A stretch of DNA of 64,000 nt, from contig NZ_CP142685.1 of NCBI RefSeq assembly GCF_045689735.1, forward strand, positions 1,426,001 through 1,490,000, written 5' to 3'. Below, piece by piece: positions 33,296 to 41,283 of this stretch. Under the pieces are notes generated by a model. That model was not told the DNA's origin. It searched no databases and saw only the letters and a list, made by a program, of their open reading frames with translations. Each line of letters starts with the position of its first letter. Position 1 is the first letter of the stretch. The position numbers and the translations under genes are program-made. This DNA is from Halothiobacillus sp045689735. Lineage in GTDB: Bacteria > Pseudomonadota > Gammaproteobacteria > Halothiobacillales > Halothiobacillaceae.

Positions 33296-35073
33296 CAAAA
33301 CGCCACCCCGATGCCCAGATGCAGCCTCGGCAGGCGTCGGCTGCCATCGAACGGATAGGCCACATCCACCCGCACCACGCCCACCGGCGAACGCCAGCGC
33401 AGCCCCACCCCGGCGCCGGTCGCCAAGGAAAAATCCGCCAGCGAATCAAAGGCATTGCCAGTATCGACAAACACCGCGCCCCACCAGTCACGGCCATAGA
33501 CCGGGTGCATCAGCTCGGTGCTGGCCGTGAACACATAGCGCCCGCCCACCGGTTGCCCTGTCGCATCCACCGGACCCAGCGATTGATAGCCATAGCCGCG
33601 AACGGATTGATCCCCCCCGGCAAAAAACCGCAGCGTTTTCGGCAGGTTGGTCAGGGCATCCGTCAGCACGCCGCCCACTTCCGTTCGCCCCAACCACACC
33701 CAGTCGTCACTGATCGGCCACATCCCCGCGAGTTGCACCCGCGCCCGCAGTAGCGAGGCACTCGACAACAGCGGTTTGGCCGCCCCGCTCAACGAGGCAT
33801 TGAAGGCCAGCCCCCGGGTTGGAAACAGTGGATCATTCAGTTCCCGCCAGCCGACGCGCGCCCCGGTCAGCCAAAAGCCATTGGTCATGGCGGGCTCATC
33901 CCCAAACTGGCTGCGCTCCAGCAGATATTCGGTAAACAGCGCGGTGTTCCAGCGATTGAAATTCCGCACCCACTGCGCGCCGTTGGTCATCGACAGGCTG
34001 GTAATGCCGAGATTGTTTTCCCGATCGAGCGCGGAATACAGCTCATAACGCTGATTGAGCGGATCCGCGAGCCGTGGGATGGTGTAGGCGGCGGACAAGG
34101 TCTGCTGCCGCTGCGCCAGCGACAGGTTCGCGCGCCATTGGTGCCCGGCCGGGTTGACAACCCACTGATGCAGCACCGCCCCAAGGCGCGGGCCGGTATC
34201 CGTGCCATAGCCGATCTTGAATTCATAACTGCGCGGGGAACCCGAAATCGCCTGCACCCGCACCGGCACGACATCCCCAGTTGGCTGATCAAGCGGTGGC
34301 CGCACCCGCACCGACGAAAAATAGCGCGGGCTCATCAAATTCTGGTTGATCGCCACGAGATTCGCCGTGGTGTAGTGGTCGCCCGGCTGCACACCAGCCA
34401 GCCGGGAGGCCAGTTCCGGCGAGAGCAAGGACTGCTCAATCTCGATGGCGCCAAACCGTGCCCGACGCCCGGCATCGAGGCTGAGTTCGATCGTCGCGCG
34501 ATTCGTCGCCGGATCGACCCGCAGAACATGCCTGCGCCACTGCGCGTGCAGATAGCCCGCCCCGCGCGCCCGTTCCAGCAGGCCATCGCGCAGTCGGGCG
34601 TATTGCCCCTGATCCATCGGTGAATCGGGAGCCGGCGTATTCGCCTGCAAGAAATCCCGCAGAAACGGCTGATCCCGCAGCGACTTGCCCGACGCATCCT
34701 GCACCTCGATCTGAGCCACCGCCCAGCGCACGCGCTCGCCCGGCACCACACGCAACACCGGCACGGTACAGCCGGCCTGTGTCTCAAGGCTCGGGCTCAG
34801 TTCCGCGTGAAAATAGCCCAATGCCTGCAAGGCGCGGCGGGCATCGGCCGTGGCGTCGGTCAAATACCGCTCGAACACCAGCGGCGGGGCATCGCAGGCA
34901 AAACGCTGCACCGGCACCGAGAGCCCAATCTGGCGCACCAAAATCGGGTCGGTAAGCCCTTGCAACTGCAGCGCGGGCGGCGGAGCGGAGGACGCCTGCG
35001 CCGCCGCGAAAGACAGCAGCCCCAGAACCGCGCCGAGGAGCGCCCGCAACTCAACCCACCTGCGCCAGATCAC
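33295..35073 (-). CDS. tamA: Translocation and assembly module outer membrane protein TamA
   Basis: TamA is an Omp85-family outer-membrane barrel with periplasmic POTRA domains that partners TamB. The 592-residue protein has a signal peptide ending near AAQASSA and three POTRA domains (about residues 35-280). A 16-strand barrel follows with the GGDQSVRGYGYQSLGP segment carrying the conserved lid-loop Arg-Gly-Tyr motif. The C-terminus is PRLHLGIGVAF with terminal Phe. Length compares with E. coli TamA (577). It overlaps the parE end by 23 bases and tamB by one base. Confidence 0.95.
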   Translation of the reverse strand: MIWRRWVELRALLGAVLGLLSFAAAQASSAPPPALQLQGLTDPILVRQIGLSVPVQRFACDAPPLVFERYLTDATADARRALQALGYFHAELSPSLETQAGCTVPVLRVVPGERVRWAVAQIEVQDASGKSLRDQPFLRDFLQANTPAPDSPMDQGQYARLRDGLLERARGAGYLHAQWRRHVLRVDPATNRATIELSLDAGRRARFGAIEIEQSLLSPELASRLAGVQPGDHYTTANLVAINQNLMSPRYFSSVRVRPPLDQPTGDVVPVRVQAISGSPRSYEFKIGYGTDTGPRLGAVLHQWVVNPAGHQWRANLSLAQRQQTLSAAYTIPRLADPLNQRYELYSALDRENNLGITSLSMTNGAQWVRNFNRWNTALFTEYLLERSQFGDEPAMTNGFWLTGARVGWRELNDPLFPTRGLAFNASLSGAAKPLLSSASLLRARVQLAGMWPISDDWVWLGRTEVGGVLTDALTNLPKTLRFFAGGDQSVRGYGYQSLGPVDATGQPVGGRYVFTASTELMHPVYGRDWWGAVFVDTGNAFDSLADFSLATGAGVGLRWRSPVGVVRVDVAYPFDGSRRLPRLHLGIGVAF

Positions 35074-36976
35074 CCTTGGTTTCCAGCCATTCCCGACGAT
35101 CCGCCGCCCGTTTTTTGGCGAGCAGCATATCCATCAGCGCGTAGGGGTCATCATCGGCCACGGTGAGCTGAACCAGCCGCCGCGTGGCGGGTGCGAGGGT
35201 GGATTCACGCAACTGTGACGGGTTCATTTCACCCAGCCCCTTGAAGCGGGTGACCTGCACCTTGCCGCGCCGATGCTCGGCAGAAAGGCGGGCGAGAATG
35301 CCCTCCCGTTCGGCCTCATCGAGCGCATAGAAGATTTCTTTGCCGCAATCGACCCGATACAGCGGCGGCATGGCGACAAACACATGCCCAGCGCGCACCA
35401 ACGCCGGAAAATGCCGAAAAAACAACGCGCAGAGCAAGGTGGCAATATGCAGCCCATCGGAATCGGCATCGGCCAGAATGCAGATCTTGCCGTAGCGCAG
35501 GCGCGACAAGTCTTCACTGCCGGGGTCGAGCCCGATCGCCACGGCGATGTCATGCACTTCCTGACTCGCCAGCACCTGATCCCCGCTGGTTTCCCAAGTG
35601 TTCAGGATTTTGCCGCGCAACGGCATGATCGCCTGGAACTCACGATCCCGCGCCTGCTTGGCCGAGCCGCCCGCTGAATCCCCCTCCACCAGAAACAGCT
35701 CGGTGCGGGCAAGATCGGTCGCGGTGCAATCCGCAAGTTTGCCCGGCAGAGCCGGTCCCTGCGTCAGGCGCTTGCGCACGACCTTTTTATCGCTTTTGAG
35801 GCGGAGCTGCGCCGCATCGATCGCCAGCCGGGCAATCGCCTCGCCTTCGGCCGGATGCTGGTTGAGCCACAGCGACAGCGAATCCTTGACCACCCCGCCG
35901 ATAAAATTGGCCGCCTCACGCGAGGACAAGCGCTCCTTGGTTTGTCCGGCAAACTGTGGCTCGGTCAGCTTGGCCGAGAGCACGAAGGCGACTCGATCAA
36001 ACACATCCTCCGGCGCAAGCTTGACCCCGCGCGGCAGCAGGTGGCGAAAATCGCAAAATTCCCGCACGGCATCGGTCACCCCTTGCCGCAAGCCGTTGAC
36101 ATGCGTGCCTCCTTGCGGCGTGGGGATCAGGTTGACATAGCTTTCGGCCAGCGGTTCGCCGCCCTCCTCCAGCCAGGCCAACGCCCAATCCACCGCCTGC
36201 GGCCGAGGCACCTCGTCGGCGCTGAGCGAACCGGCAAAACCGCACGCCGGGAGAATCGGCCGACCAGCCAGGCTGGAAAGCAGGTAATCGGTCAAGCCAT
36301 TGCTGTATTGCCAGGTCTGCGTCTCGCCGCTCGCCTCCTCGGTGAACGACACCCGCAACCCCGGGCAGAGTACCGCCTTGGCACGCAGCAGATGCGTCAA
36401 GCGGCTGAGGAGAAATTTCGGCGTATCGAAGTAACTGGCGCGCGGCCAGAAGCGCACGGTGGTGCCGGTCTGTTTTTTCGGCACCGTACCGACCTCGGCC
36501 AGCGGCGCATCCGGCACCCCGTCGGCAAAACTCATGGCATAGCGCTTGCCATCGCGGCGCACTTCCACCGTCAACCGTTCCGACAGGGCATTGACCACGG
36601 ACACCCCGACCCCATGCAACCCGCCGGAAAAGCGGTAAGTCTGGTCGGAAAACTTGCCCCCGGCATGTAATCGGGTAAGCACCAGCTCGACGCCGGAAAT
36701 ACTATGTTCGGGGTGAATATCGACCGGCATCCCGCGCCCGTCATCGGTCACCGAGAGCGAGCCATCGGCATGCAATACCACGGCAATGTCCTGGGCAAAC
36801 CCGCTGACTGCTTCATCGACGCTGTTGTCGATCACCTCTTGCGCCAGATGGTTCGGCCGGGTGGTGTCGGTGTACATCCCTGGGCGCTTTTGCACCGGCG
36901 CAAGCCCGGTCAGGACTTCGATCGCCTGGGCGTCGTACTGCGGGTTCAATCGTTCTGCCATCGCGGTGGTGCTCAT
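35051..36976 (-). CDS. parE: DNA topoisomerase IV subunit B
   Basis: ParE is the ATPase subunit of topoisomerase IV, which decatenates daughter chromosomes. The 641-residue product starts MSTTAMAERLNPQYDAQAIE and has the GHKL ATPase domain. Key segments are AQEVIDNSVDEAVSGF with catalytic Glu/Asn, VTDDGRGMPVDIHPE, the GGLHGVGVSVVNALS lid and the QTGTTVRFWP segment. The Toprim domain has LFLVEGDSAGGSAKQ and LADADSDGLHIATL. The GFAQDIAVVLHADGS spacing favours ParE over GyrB, and length fits (E. coli 630). A longer in-frame start at 37057 lies outside the family alignment. It heads an unusual operon with tamA and tamB. Confidence 0.94.
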   Translation of the reverse strand: MSTTAMAERLNPQYDAQAIEVLTGLAPVQKRPGMYTDTTRPNHLAQEVIDNSVDEAVSGFAQDIAVVLHADGSLSVTDDGRGMPVDIHPEHSISGVELVLTRLHAGGKFSDQTYRFSGGLHGVGVSVVNALSERLTVEVRRDGKRYAMSFADGVPDAPLAEVGTVPKKQTGTTVRFWPRASYFDTPKFLLSRLTHLLRAKAVLCPGLRVSFTEEASGETQTWQYSNGLTDYLLSSLAGRPILPACGFAGSLSADEVPRPQAVDWALAWLEEGGEPLAESYVNLIPTPQGGTHVNGLRQGVTDAVREFCDFRHLLPRGVKLAPEDVFDRVAFVLSAKLTEPQFAGQTKERLSSREAANFIGGVVKDSLSLWLNQHPAEGEAIARLAIDAAQLRLKSDKKVVRKRLTQGPALPGKLADCTATDLARTELFLVEGDSAGGSAKQARDREFQAIMPLRGKILNTWETSGDQVLASQEVHDIAVAIGLDPGSEDLSRLRYGKICILADADSDGLHIATLLCALFFRHFPALVRAGHVFVAMPPLYRVDCGKEIFYALDEAEREGILARLSAEHRRGKVQVTRFKGLGEMNPSQLRESTLAPATRRLVQLTVADDDPYALMDMLLAKKRAADRREWLETKGDLAQVG

Positions 36977-37156
36977 GATCAAATGGGCTAAGGATACCCA
37001 AGCTCGCCCGCCTTGGCGAAACCGCGTGCGATCTCCCGCGATGAACGCGCCGGACATCCGCCGGGGTTATCCACCCAAGTGATCCGCACCGGGCTTGAAA
37101 TCCCGACCTGTTGGACATACACCCTTGCCATGCCCGTTCACCCACAGGATTTCATC
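36977..37156 (+). promoter_or_regulatory. Divergent parE/cnoX promoter region
   Basis: The 180-base gap between divergent genes contains a sigma-70-like candidate for the plus strand: TTGAAA at 37095-37100, a 17-base spacer and TACACC at 37118-37123, about 27 bases before the thioredoxin-gene start. The -10 is weak. A single DnaA-box-like TTATCCACC occurs near 37067, with no others around it. Confidence 0.35.
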
Positions 37157-38020
37157 ATGAGCGATTCGCCGCATATTTACGAAGTTAGCGCCCCCGAGTT
37201 TCAGGCCAAGGTCATCGATGCCTCATTCGAAACCCCGGTATTGGTCGATTTCTGGGCCGAGTGGTGCGGTCCCTGCCGCAGCCTGATGCCGGTGCTCGCC
37301 AAAATCACGGAAAGTTACGCCGGCAAACTCAAACTCGCCAAAGTAAATACCGATGTCGAAGTCCAGCTCGCGCAGCACTTCGGCATTCGCAGCCTGCCCA
37401 CCGTGATGCTGGTGATTGATGGTCAGCCGGTCGATCAATTCATGGGCGCGCTGCCTGAAGGCCAGATTCGCGCACTGCTGGAAAAACACATCCTCAACGA
37501 AGTGGCAGAGCTGCGCAAAACCGCCCGCGCCACGGCGGAGGCGGGCGACCCGCTGGCCGCCATCGAGATCCTCAAACAGGCCAATGCCATCGAGCCCAAC
37601 AACACCGATGTGCTGGTGGATATTGCCGAGTTCATCTTCAGCGCCGGCGACAGCCCCCAAGCGCTGATGATTCTCGATGCCCTGCCGATGGATGTGGCCA
37701 CCCGCCCCGCCGTGAAAGAATTACGCGCCCGCATCAACCTCGCGAACCAGGCGCAGGATGGCCCCTCGCTCGATGAATTGATCGCAGCCGTCGAGGCCGA
37801 TGGCAACGACCTCGCCGCCCGTGAGCAGCTTGCCGCACAGTACGCCCTGCGCCAAGACTATGAACAGGCGCTCGCACAGTACTACGCGATCATGCAACGC
37901 GACCGCCACTTCAACGACGATGCGGGGCGTCGCGGCATGCTGGATTTATTTGAGCTACTCGGGAGTGATCATCCGCTGGCAAAAACCTGGCGTCGAAAAA
38001 TGTTTAGCCTGCTGCATTAA
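37157..38020 (+). CDS. cnoX: Thioredoxin-TPR co-chaperone, CnoX/YbbN type
   Basis: The 287-residue protein has an N-terminal thioredoxin domain (about residues 8-112) with active site WAEWCGPCRSL (Cys37, Cys40). A C-terminal TPR region follows (about 118-280), with repeats such as AGDPLAAIEILKQANAIEPN and ALRQDYEQALAQYYAIMQRD. CnoX proteins hold oxidised or unfolded clients for GroEL. E. coli CnoX has lost the Cys-x-x-Cys pair, whereas this protein keeps a canonical WCGPC, so it may also reduce disulfides. The ATG at 37157 matches the family start; upstream in-frame ATGs overlap the promoter region. It ends before a strong terminator. Confidence 0.9.
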   Translation: MSDSPHIYEVSAPEFQAKVIDASFETPVLVDFWAEWCGPCRSLMPVLAKITESYAGKLKLAKVNTDVEVQLAQHFGIRSLPTVMLVIDGQPVDQFMGALPEGQIRALLEKHILNEVAELRKTARATAEAGDPLAAIEILKQANAIEPNNTDVLVDIAEFIFSAGDSPQALMILDALPMDVATRPAVKELRARINLANQAQDGPSLDELIAAVEADGNDLAAREQLAAQYALRQDYEQALAQYYAIMQRDRHFNDDAGRRGMLDLFELLGSDHPLAKTWRRKMFSLLH

Positions 38021-38044
38021 CCGGTTAACGGCATCCCTCACAAC

Positions 38045-38074
38045 AAAAGCCCCCGAAAACCGGGGGCTTTTTTC
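38045..38074. terminator. Bidirectional rho-independent terminator
   Basis: An 11-bp perfect stem (AAAAGCCCCCG at 38045-38055, CGGGGGCTTTT at 38061-38071) closes a 5-base loop. It has a T-run on the plus strand and the complementary A-run at the left. It lies between the convergent cnoX and flgE genes and should end transcription from both. Confidence 0.9.
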
Positions 38075-38092
38075 ACGCTAAAAGCGCAGGGA

Positions 38093-39346
38093 TCAGCGAA
38101 TCTGCAGCACGGAATCGCTGGCGGTTTTATCCACCTGAATCGCCTGCGCGTTCGCCTGAAAATTGCGCTGGGCGGTAATCAAGTTCACGAGTTCTTGAGT
38201 GATATTGACATTCGACTGTTCCAGCGCGCCGCCCTGGATCTGACCAAAAGTGCCGGTGCCCGGCTGCCCCACATTGGGCGTGCCCGAATCCACCGTTTCA
38301 ATCCAGGAGTTATTGCCCACCTGTTTGAGCGATTGGGGCGCGCTGAAATTCACCAGCGCCACCGCGCCGAGAGAAATCGACTGGCCGTTGGAATAACTCG
38401 CCTGAATCAAGCCATTGCTGCCGACGGAAATACCCGTCAATTGCCCGGTGGTATTACCGTTTTGCGATTGCGCCGCCATGTTGAACGGCGCGTTGTACTG
38501 GGTGGAATCCGGCTGGGTCGTCACGGCGATGCTGAGCGGCGCCGCCCCGGTACCGAGACTCGCGGCAGTGGCAGTGACATTGTAAGGCGTAGGCGCCGTG
38601 GGCAACTGCCCATTGGCATTGAAGGTGAGCGTCGATGGTCCCTGAATCGGCGTTTGGGTATCGAGCTGATAGTACACATTCCATTCGTTGGGATTGGCGG
38701 TCTTGACATAGTAACTGGTCAGCGTATGGGTATTCCCCAGAGAATCATAGACCTGCTGCGAATTGGCCTGCGTGTAACTGGCCGGATCCGGCGTGGCTTG
38801 TGTCGGATCAAAGGCCACCGTCGGCGCAGTCGCGCTGGCCGGCAGGTTGAACGACTGGGTGACCGTCGTGGTGGCTTGGGGCGCCCCCGCTGCCACCGGC
38901 AGTTGAATTGGCGCCGCACTCGCCAGGGAGGTGGATTTGAGTGTGCCATTGGTATTGACCGGCAGCGCCTTGAGATACTGCCCCTCGGCATTGACGATAA
39001 ACCCGTCTTTATTCACCCCCATCGCCCCGGCGCGCGAATACACCGACTGCTGGCTGTCGAGCGTGGGCTGAAACGCGAAAAAACCCTGACCAGAAATCGC
39101 CAAATCCAGCGAGTTATTGGTGAACTGCAAACTCCCCTGCGTGAACTGCTGCTGCACGGCTTCGGTCAACACACCCTGCCCCGTCGCGGTTTTGCTGTTG
39201 CCGTAGGCGCTCACGGCATAAATGTCGCCGAACTGCGCCCGCGAGCTTTTGAAGCCGGTGGAATTGGCATTGGCGATGTTGTTACTGGTGACATCCAGAT
39301 CTTTCTGGGCGGCATTGATGCCGGTAATGGAGGTATTGAATGACAT
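38093..39346 (-). CDS. flgE: Flagellar hook protein FlgE
   Basis: FlgE polymerises into the flagellar hook, the universal joint between rod and filament. The 417-residue protein begins MSFNTSITGINAAQKDLDVT, with the rod/hook-family motif SNNIANANSTGFKSSRAQF. It ends with the coiled-coil ELVNLITAQRNFQANAQAIQ then SDSVLQIR, typical of FlgE/F/G. The variable middle (about residues 150-330) is Thr/Ala/Gln-rich, as in hook D2 domains. An AAAGGAG Shine-Dalgarno precedes the ATG. It is the last gene of the flgBCDE cluster here, and transcription probably stops at 38045-38074. Confidence 0.95.
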   Translation of the reverse strand: MSFNTSITGINAAQKDLDVTSNNIANANSTGFKSSRAQFGDIYAVSAYGNSKTATGQGVLTEAVQQQFTQGSLQFTNNSLDLAISGQGFFAFQPTLDSQQSVYSRAGAMGVNKDGFIVNAEGQYLKALPVNTNGTLKSTSLASAAPIQLPVAAGAPQATTTVTQSFNLPASATAPTVAFDPTQATPDPASYTQANSQQVYDSLGNTHTLTSYYVKTANPNEWNVYYQLDTQTPIQGPSTLTFNANGQLPTAPTPYNVTATAASLGTGAAPLSIAVTTQPDSTQYNAPFNMAAQSQNGNTTGQLTGISVGSNGLIQASYSNGQSISLGAVALVNFSAPQSLKQVGNNSWIETVDSGTPNVGQPGTGTFGQIQGGALEQSNVNITQELVNLITAQRNFQANAQAIQVDKTASDSVLQIR

Positions 39347-39386
39347 TGCAGATTCTCCTTTCGGTGACTGAATTGATTCTCAGGTT

Positions 39387-40136
39387 TTACCCAATGATCT
39401 CGACCACATCACTGAGCTGTGCCGGCGGCAAACCGCCATCTAAATTAAGCTGCGGCCCGCTGCTCGTGACCCCGACACTCTGAATGACCGCCCCCACATA
39501 GGTTTGCGCGGCTTGTCCTTGACCGTTGACCGTCGCATTGGCGCTGATGCTGTAGGTTCCCGCGGGCGCCGGACTCCCATCGGGCATATTGCCATCCCAA
39601 GAGAAGGTGGGTCGTGCATTCCCGGTCGTGGGTACCGCCAAGGTTTTCACGACTTGCCCCGCGCTGTTGGTGATATTCACCGACACGCTGGTCGCCCCCG
39701 TGGGAATGTCCACCGCGCCAATCATGCCGGAGGCCGTGGTTGTGCCATTGCTTGACTGCGTGTTGTAGAGATACCCCGTGCTGCCCTTGACGATGGCCGC
39801 CTTGCCCACCAGGGACGCCGCCTGCATCACCTGGTTGGCCTGCAGGGTCGATTGAAACCCGCTGACCGTGGTATTGAGCTGATTGATCCCCTCCAGCGAG
39901 CTGAATTGCGCCAACTGCGCAACCATCTGACTGTTATCCATCGGATTCGTGGGATCCTGATTCTGTAGCTGGGTGGTCAACAGCGTCATGAAACTATCCA
40001 TGTTGAGCGACTGCGCGCCGCCGCCCGTCGCTGCCGCACCCGAGGCGGATGTTCCCGAGGTGCTGCTGGTATTCCCGATCGCAATGCCCAGGCTGGCATA
40101 CGGGTTGGTCGAATTCGTCACCGAAGAAGTGGTCAT
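39387..40136 (-). CDS. flgD: Flagellar hook capping protein FlgD
   Basis: FlgD is the temporary scaffold cap needed for hook assembly. The 249-residue protein contains the conserved N-terminal segment SFMTLLTTQLQNQDPTNPMD (about residues 48-67), then NSQMVAQLAQFSSLEGINQL. The C-terminal half has FlgD Tudor-like and Ig-like domains, with FSWDGNMPDGSPAPAGTYSI. Its length is typical (E. coli 231). It lies between flgC and flgE. Confidence 0.95.
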   Translation of the reverse strand: MTTSSVTNSTNPYASLGIAIGNTSSTSGTSASGAAATGGGAQSLNMDSFMTLLTTQLQNQDPTNPMDNSQMVAQLAQFSSLEGINQLNTTVSGFQSTLQANQVMQAASLVGKAAIVKGSTGYLYNTQSSNGTTTASGMIGAVDIPTGATSVSVNITNSAGQVVKTLAVPTTGNARPTFSWDGNMPDGSPAPAGTYSISANATVNGQGQAAQTYVGAVIQSVGVTSSGPQLNLDGGLPPAQLSDVVEIIG

Positions 40137-40178
40137 GGGGTATTCCCTCGTTAGCTCAAGTTGCGGAATGCTTCAGGC

Positions 40179-40580
40179 TCACTGCCCAAGCTGTAGCGTG
40201 CGTAACGCCAAATTTTTGGCGGTATCCATCATCTGCACATTGGTTTGATAGGCGCGCGAAGCCGACAACATATTGACCATCTCCTCGACCGGATTCACAT
40301 TCGAGCCATAGACATAGCCATTTTTATCCGCCAGCGGATTACCCGGCTGATAAATCGCCGGATTGGGCGCATTACTTTGCGTCACCCCGACCGTGGTAAC
40401 CCCCACTCCCCCCTGCCGCTCCAACGTTTGCGCGAAGACCGGCTCCCGCGCCTTGTAAGCTTGCTCGGGTGAGCTGGCGACCGCTTCCGCATTGGCCATG
40501 TTGGATGCCGTGGCATTCAACCGAAGGGTCTGCGCGGCCATGGCCGAGCTCGATACATTGAAAATCGTGAACAATCCCAT
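40179..40580 (-). CDS. flgC: Flagellar proximal rod protein FlgC
   Basis: FlgC is a proximal rod subunit. The 133-residue protein starts MGLFTIFNVSSSAMAAQTLR and contains LNATASNMANAEAVASSPEQ. It ends EEMVNMLSASRAYQTNVQMM then DTAKNLALRTLQLGQ, all characteristic of FlgC. GGAGG lies 6 bases before ATG 40580; a GTG one codon earlier is a less favoured start. It follows flgB by 36 bases. Confidence 0.95.
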   Translation of the reverse strand: MGLFTIFNVSSSAMAAQTLRLNATASNMANAEAVASSPEQAYKAREPVFAQTLERQGGVGVTTVGVTQSNAPNPAIYQPGNPLADKNGYVYGSNVNPVEEMVNMLSASRAYQTNVQMMDTAKNLALRTLQLGQ

Positions 40581-40616
40581 CACTCACCTCCATCCAACCC
40601 CGCCTCGGGTCAGGGT

Positions 40617-41021
40617 TTATTGCCCGGTCAACGCAGAATTGATGCTCTTGATCCGGCTGTTCAAAAAACTCAGGGTGGTTTGGTAAGCCACCGCATTTTC
40701 CGTGAAACGCACCCGCTCCCGCTCCATATCGACCGTGTTGCCATCCAGCGCCGGTTGATCGGGAATACGGTAGAGCAGCTGAGACTCCGTACCGGCGCCG
40801 CCGGTCGCACTCAATTGCCGGGGATCGGTTCGCTGCAAGGGCAAGGCGCCCCCCTCACCCGCCATCGGGCCGGCCGCCGCACGCAAGGCATCCTGGAAAG
40901 ACACATCGCGCGCCTTGAAATTCGGCGTATCGGCATTGGCGATGTTGGACGACAACACCCCCATCCGTTCGGACTGATACGCCAACGCCAGCCCATGGAT
41001 ACCAAAGATCCGATCGGTCAT
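40617..41021 (-). CDS. flgB: Flagellar proximal rod protein FlgB
   Basis: FlgB is the most proximal rod subunit. The 134-residue product has MGVLSSNIANADTPNFKARD near residues 21-40 and the C-terminal AVAYQTTLSFLNSRIKSINS of the family. Between them is the LSATGGAGTESQLLYRIPDQ flexible part. It opens the flgBCDE cluster; a near-consensus sigma-54 promoter lies about 65 bases upstream of its ATG. Confidence 0.95.
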   Translation of the reverse strand: MTDRIFGIHGLALAYQSERMGVLSSNIANADTPNFKARDVSFQDALRAAAGPMAGEGGALPLQRTDPRQLSATGGAGTESQLLYRIPDQPALDGNTVDMERERVRFTENAVAYQTTLSFLNSRIKSINSALTGQ

Positions 41022-41085
41022 GACCGCCCTCCCGTGTCCCCAGACACCCGCCTGAGTTGATGCGAATAACTACCGCAGGTTATTT

Positions 41086-41101
41086 AGCGATAATCGTGCC
41101 A
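41086..41101 (-). promoter_or_regulatory. Sigma-54 (-24/-12) promoter upstream of flgB
   Basis: On the minus strand the sequence reads TGGCACGATTATCGCT, matching TGGCACG-N4-TTGCT at all but one defined position. The essential GG (-24) and GC (-12) are 10 bases apart, as required. The base before it is also a pyrimidine, as preferred. Transcription would start near 41075, giving a leader of about 54 bases before flgB. Middle-class flagellar operons use RpoN in Pseudomonas, Vibrio and others, and rpoN is encoded at 13019. Confidence 0.75.
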
Positions 41102-41283
41102 ACCAAGGAGAACCTCGAAAAACCGTTACGGGTTCACGCCCGCTTGACGCGGACTTCGTCAGCCCCAGCATTGAACGGGCCGGGCGGATTGAATCGGCAA
41201 TTCCCTCCATAATTCCCCCAACAATCCCCAAAGCCCGCCATTTTTTCGTACACTGGGGATCCCTTCCCATGTGATAGATCGCA

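Noticed and set aside
37060..37075. Replication origin signal (DnaA box TTATCCACC near parE)
   Set aside because: A single box with one mismatch, no AT-rich unwinding element and no dnaA/dnaN/gyrB neighbours.
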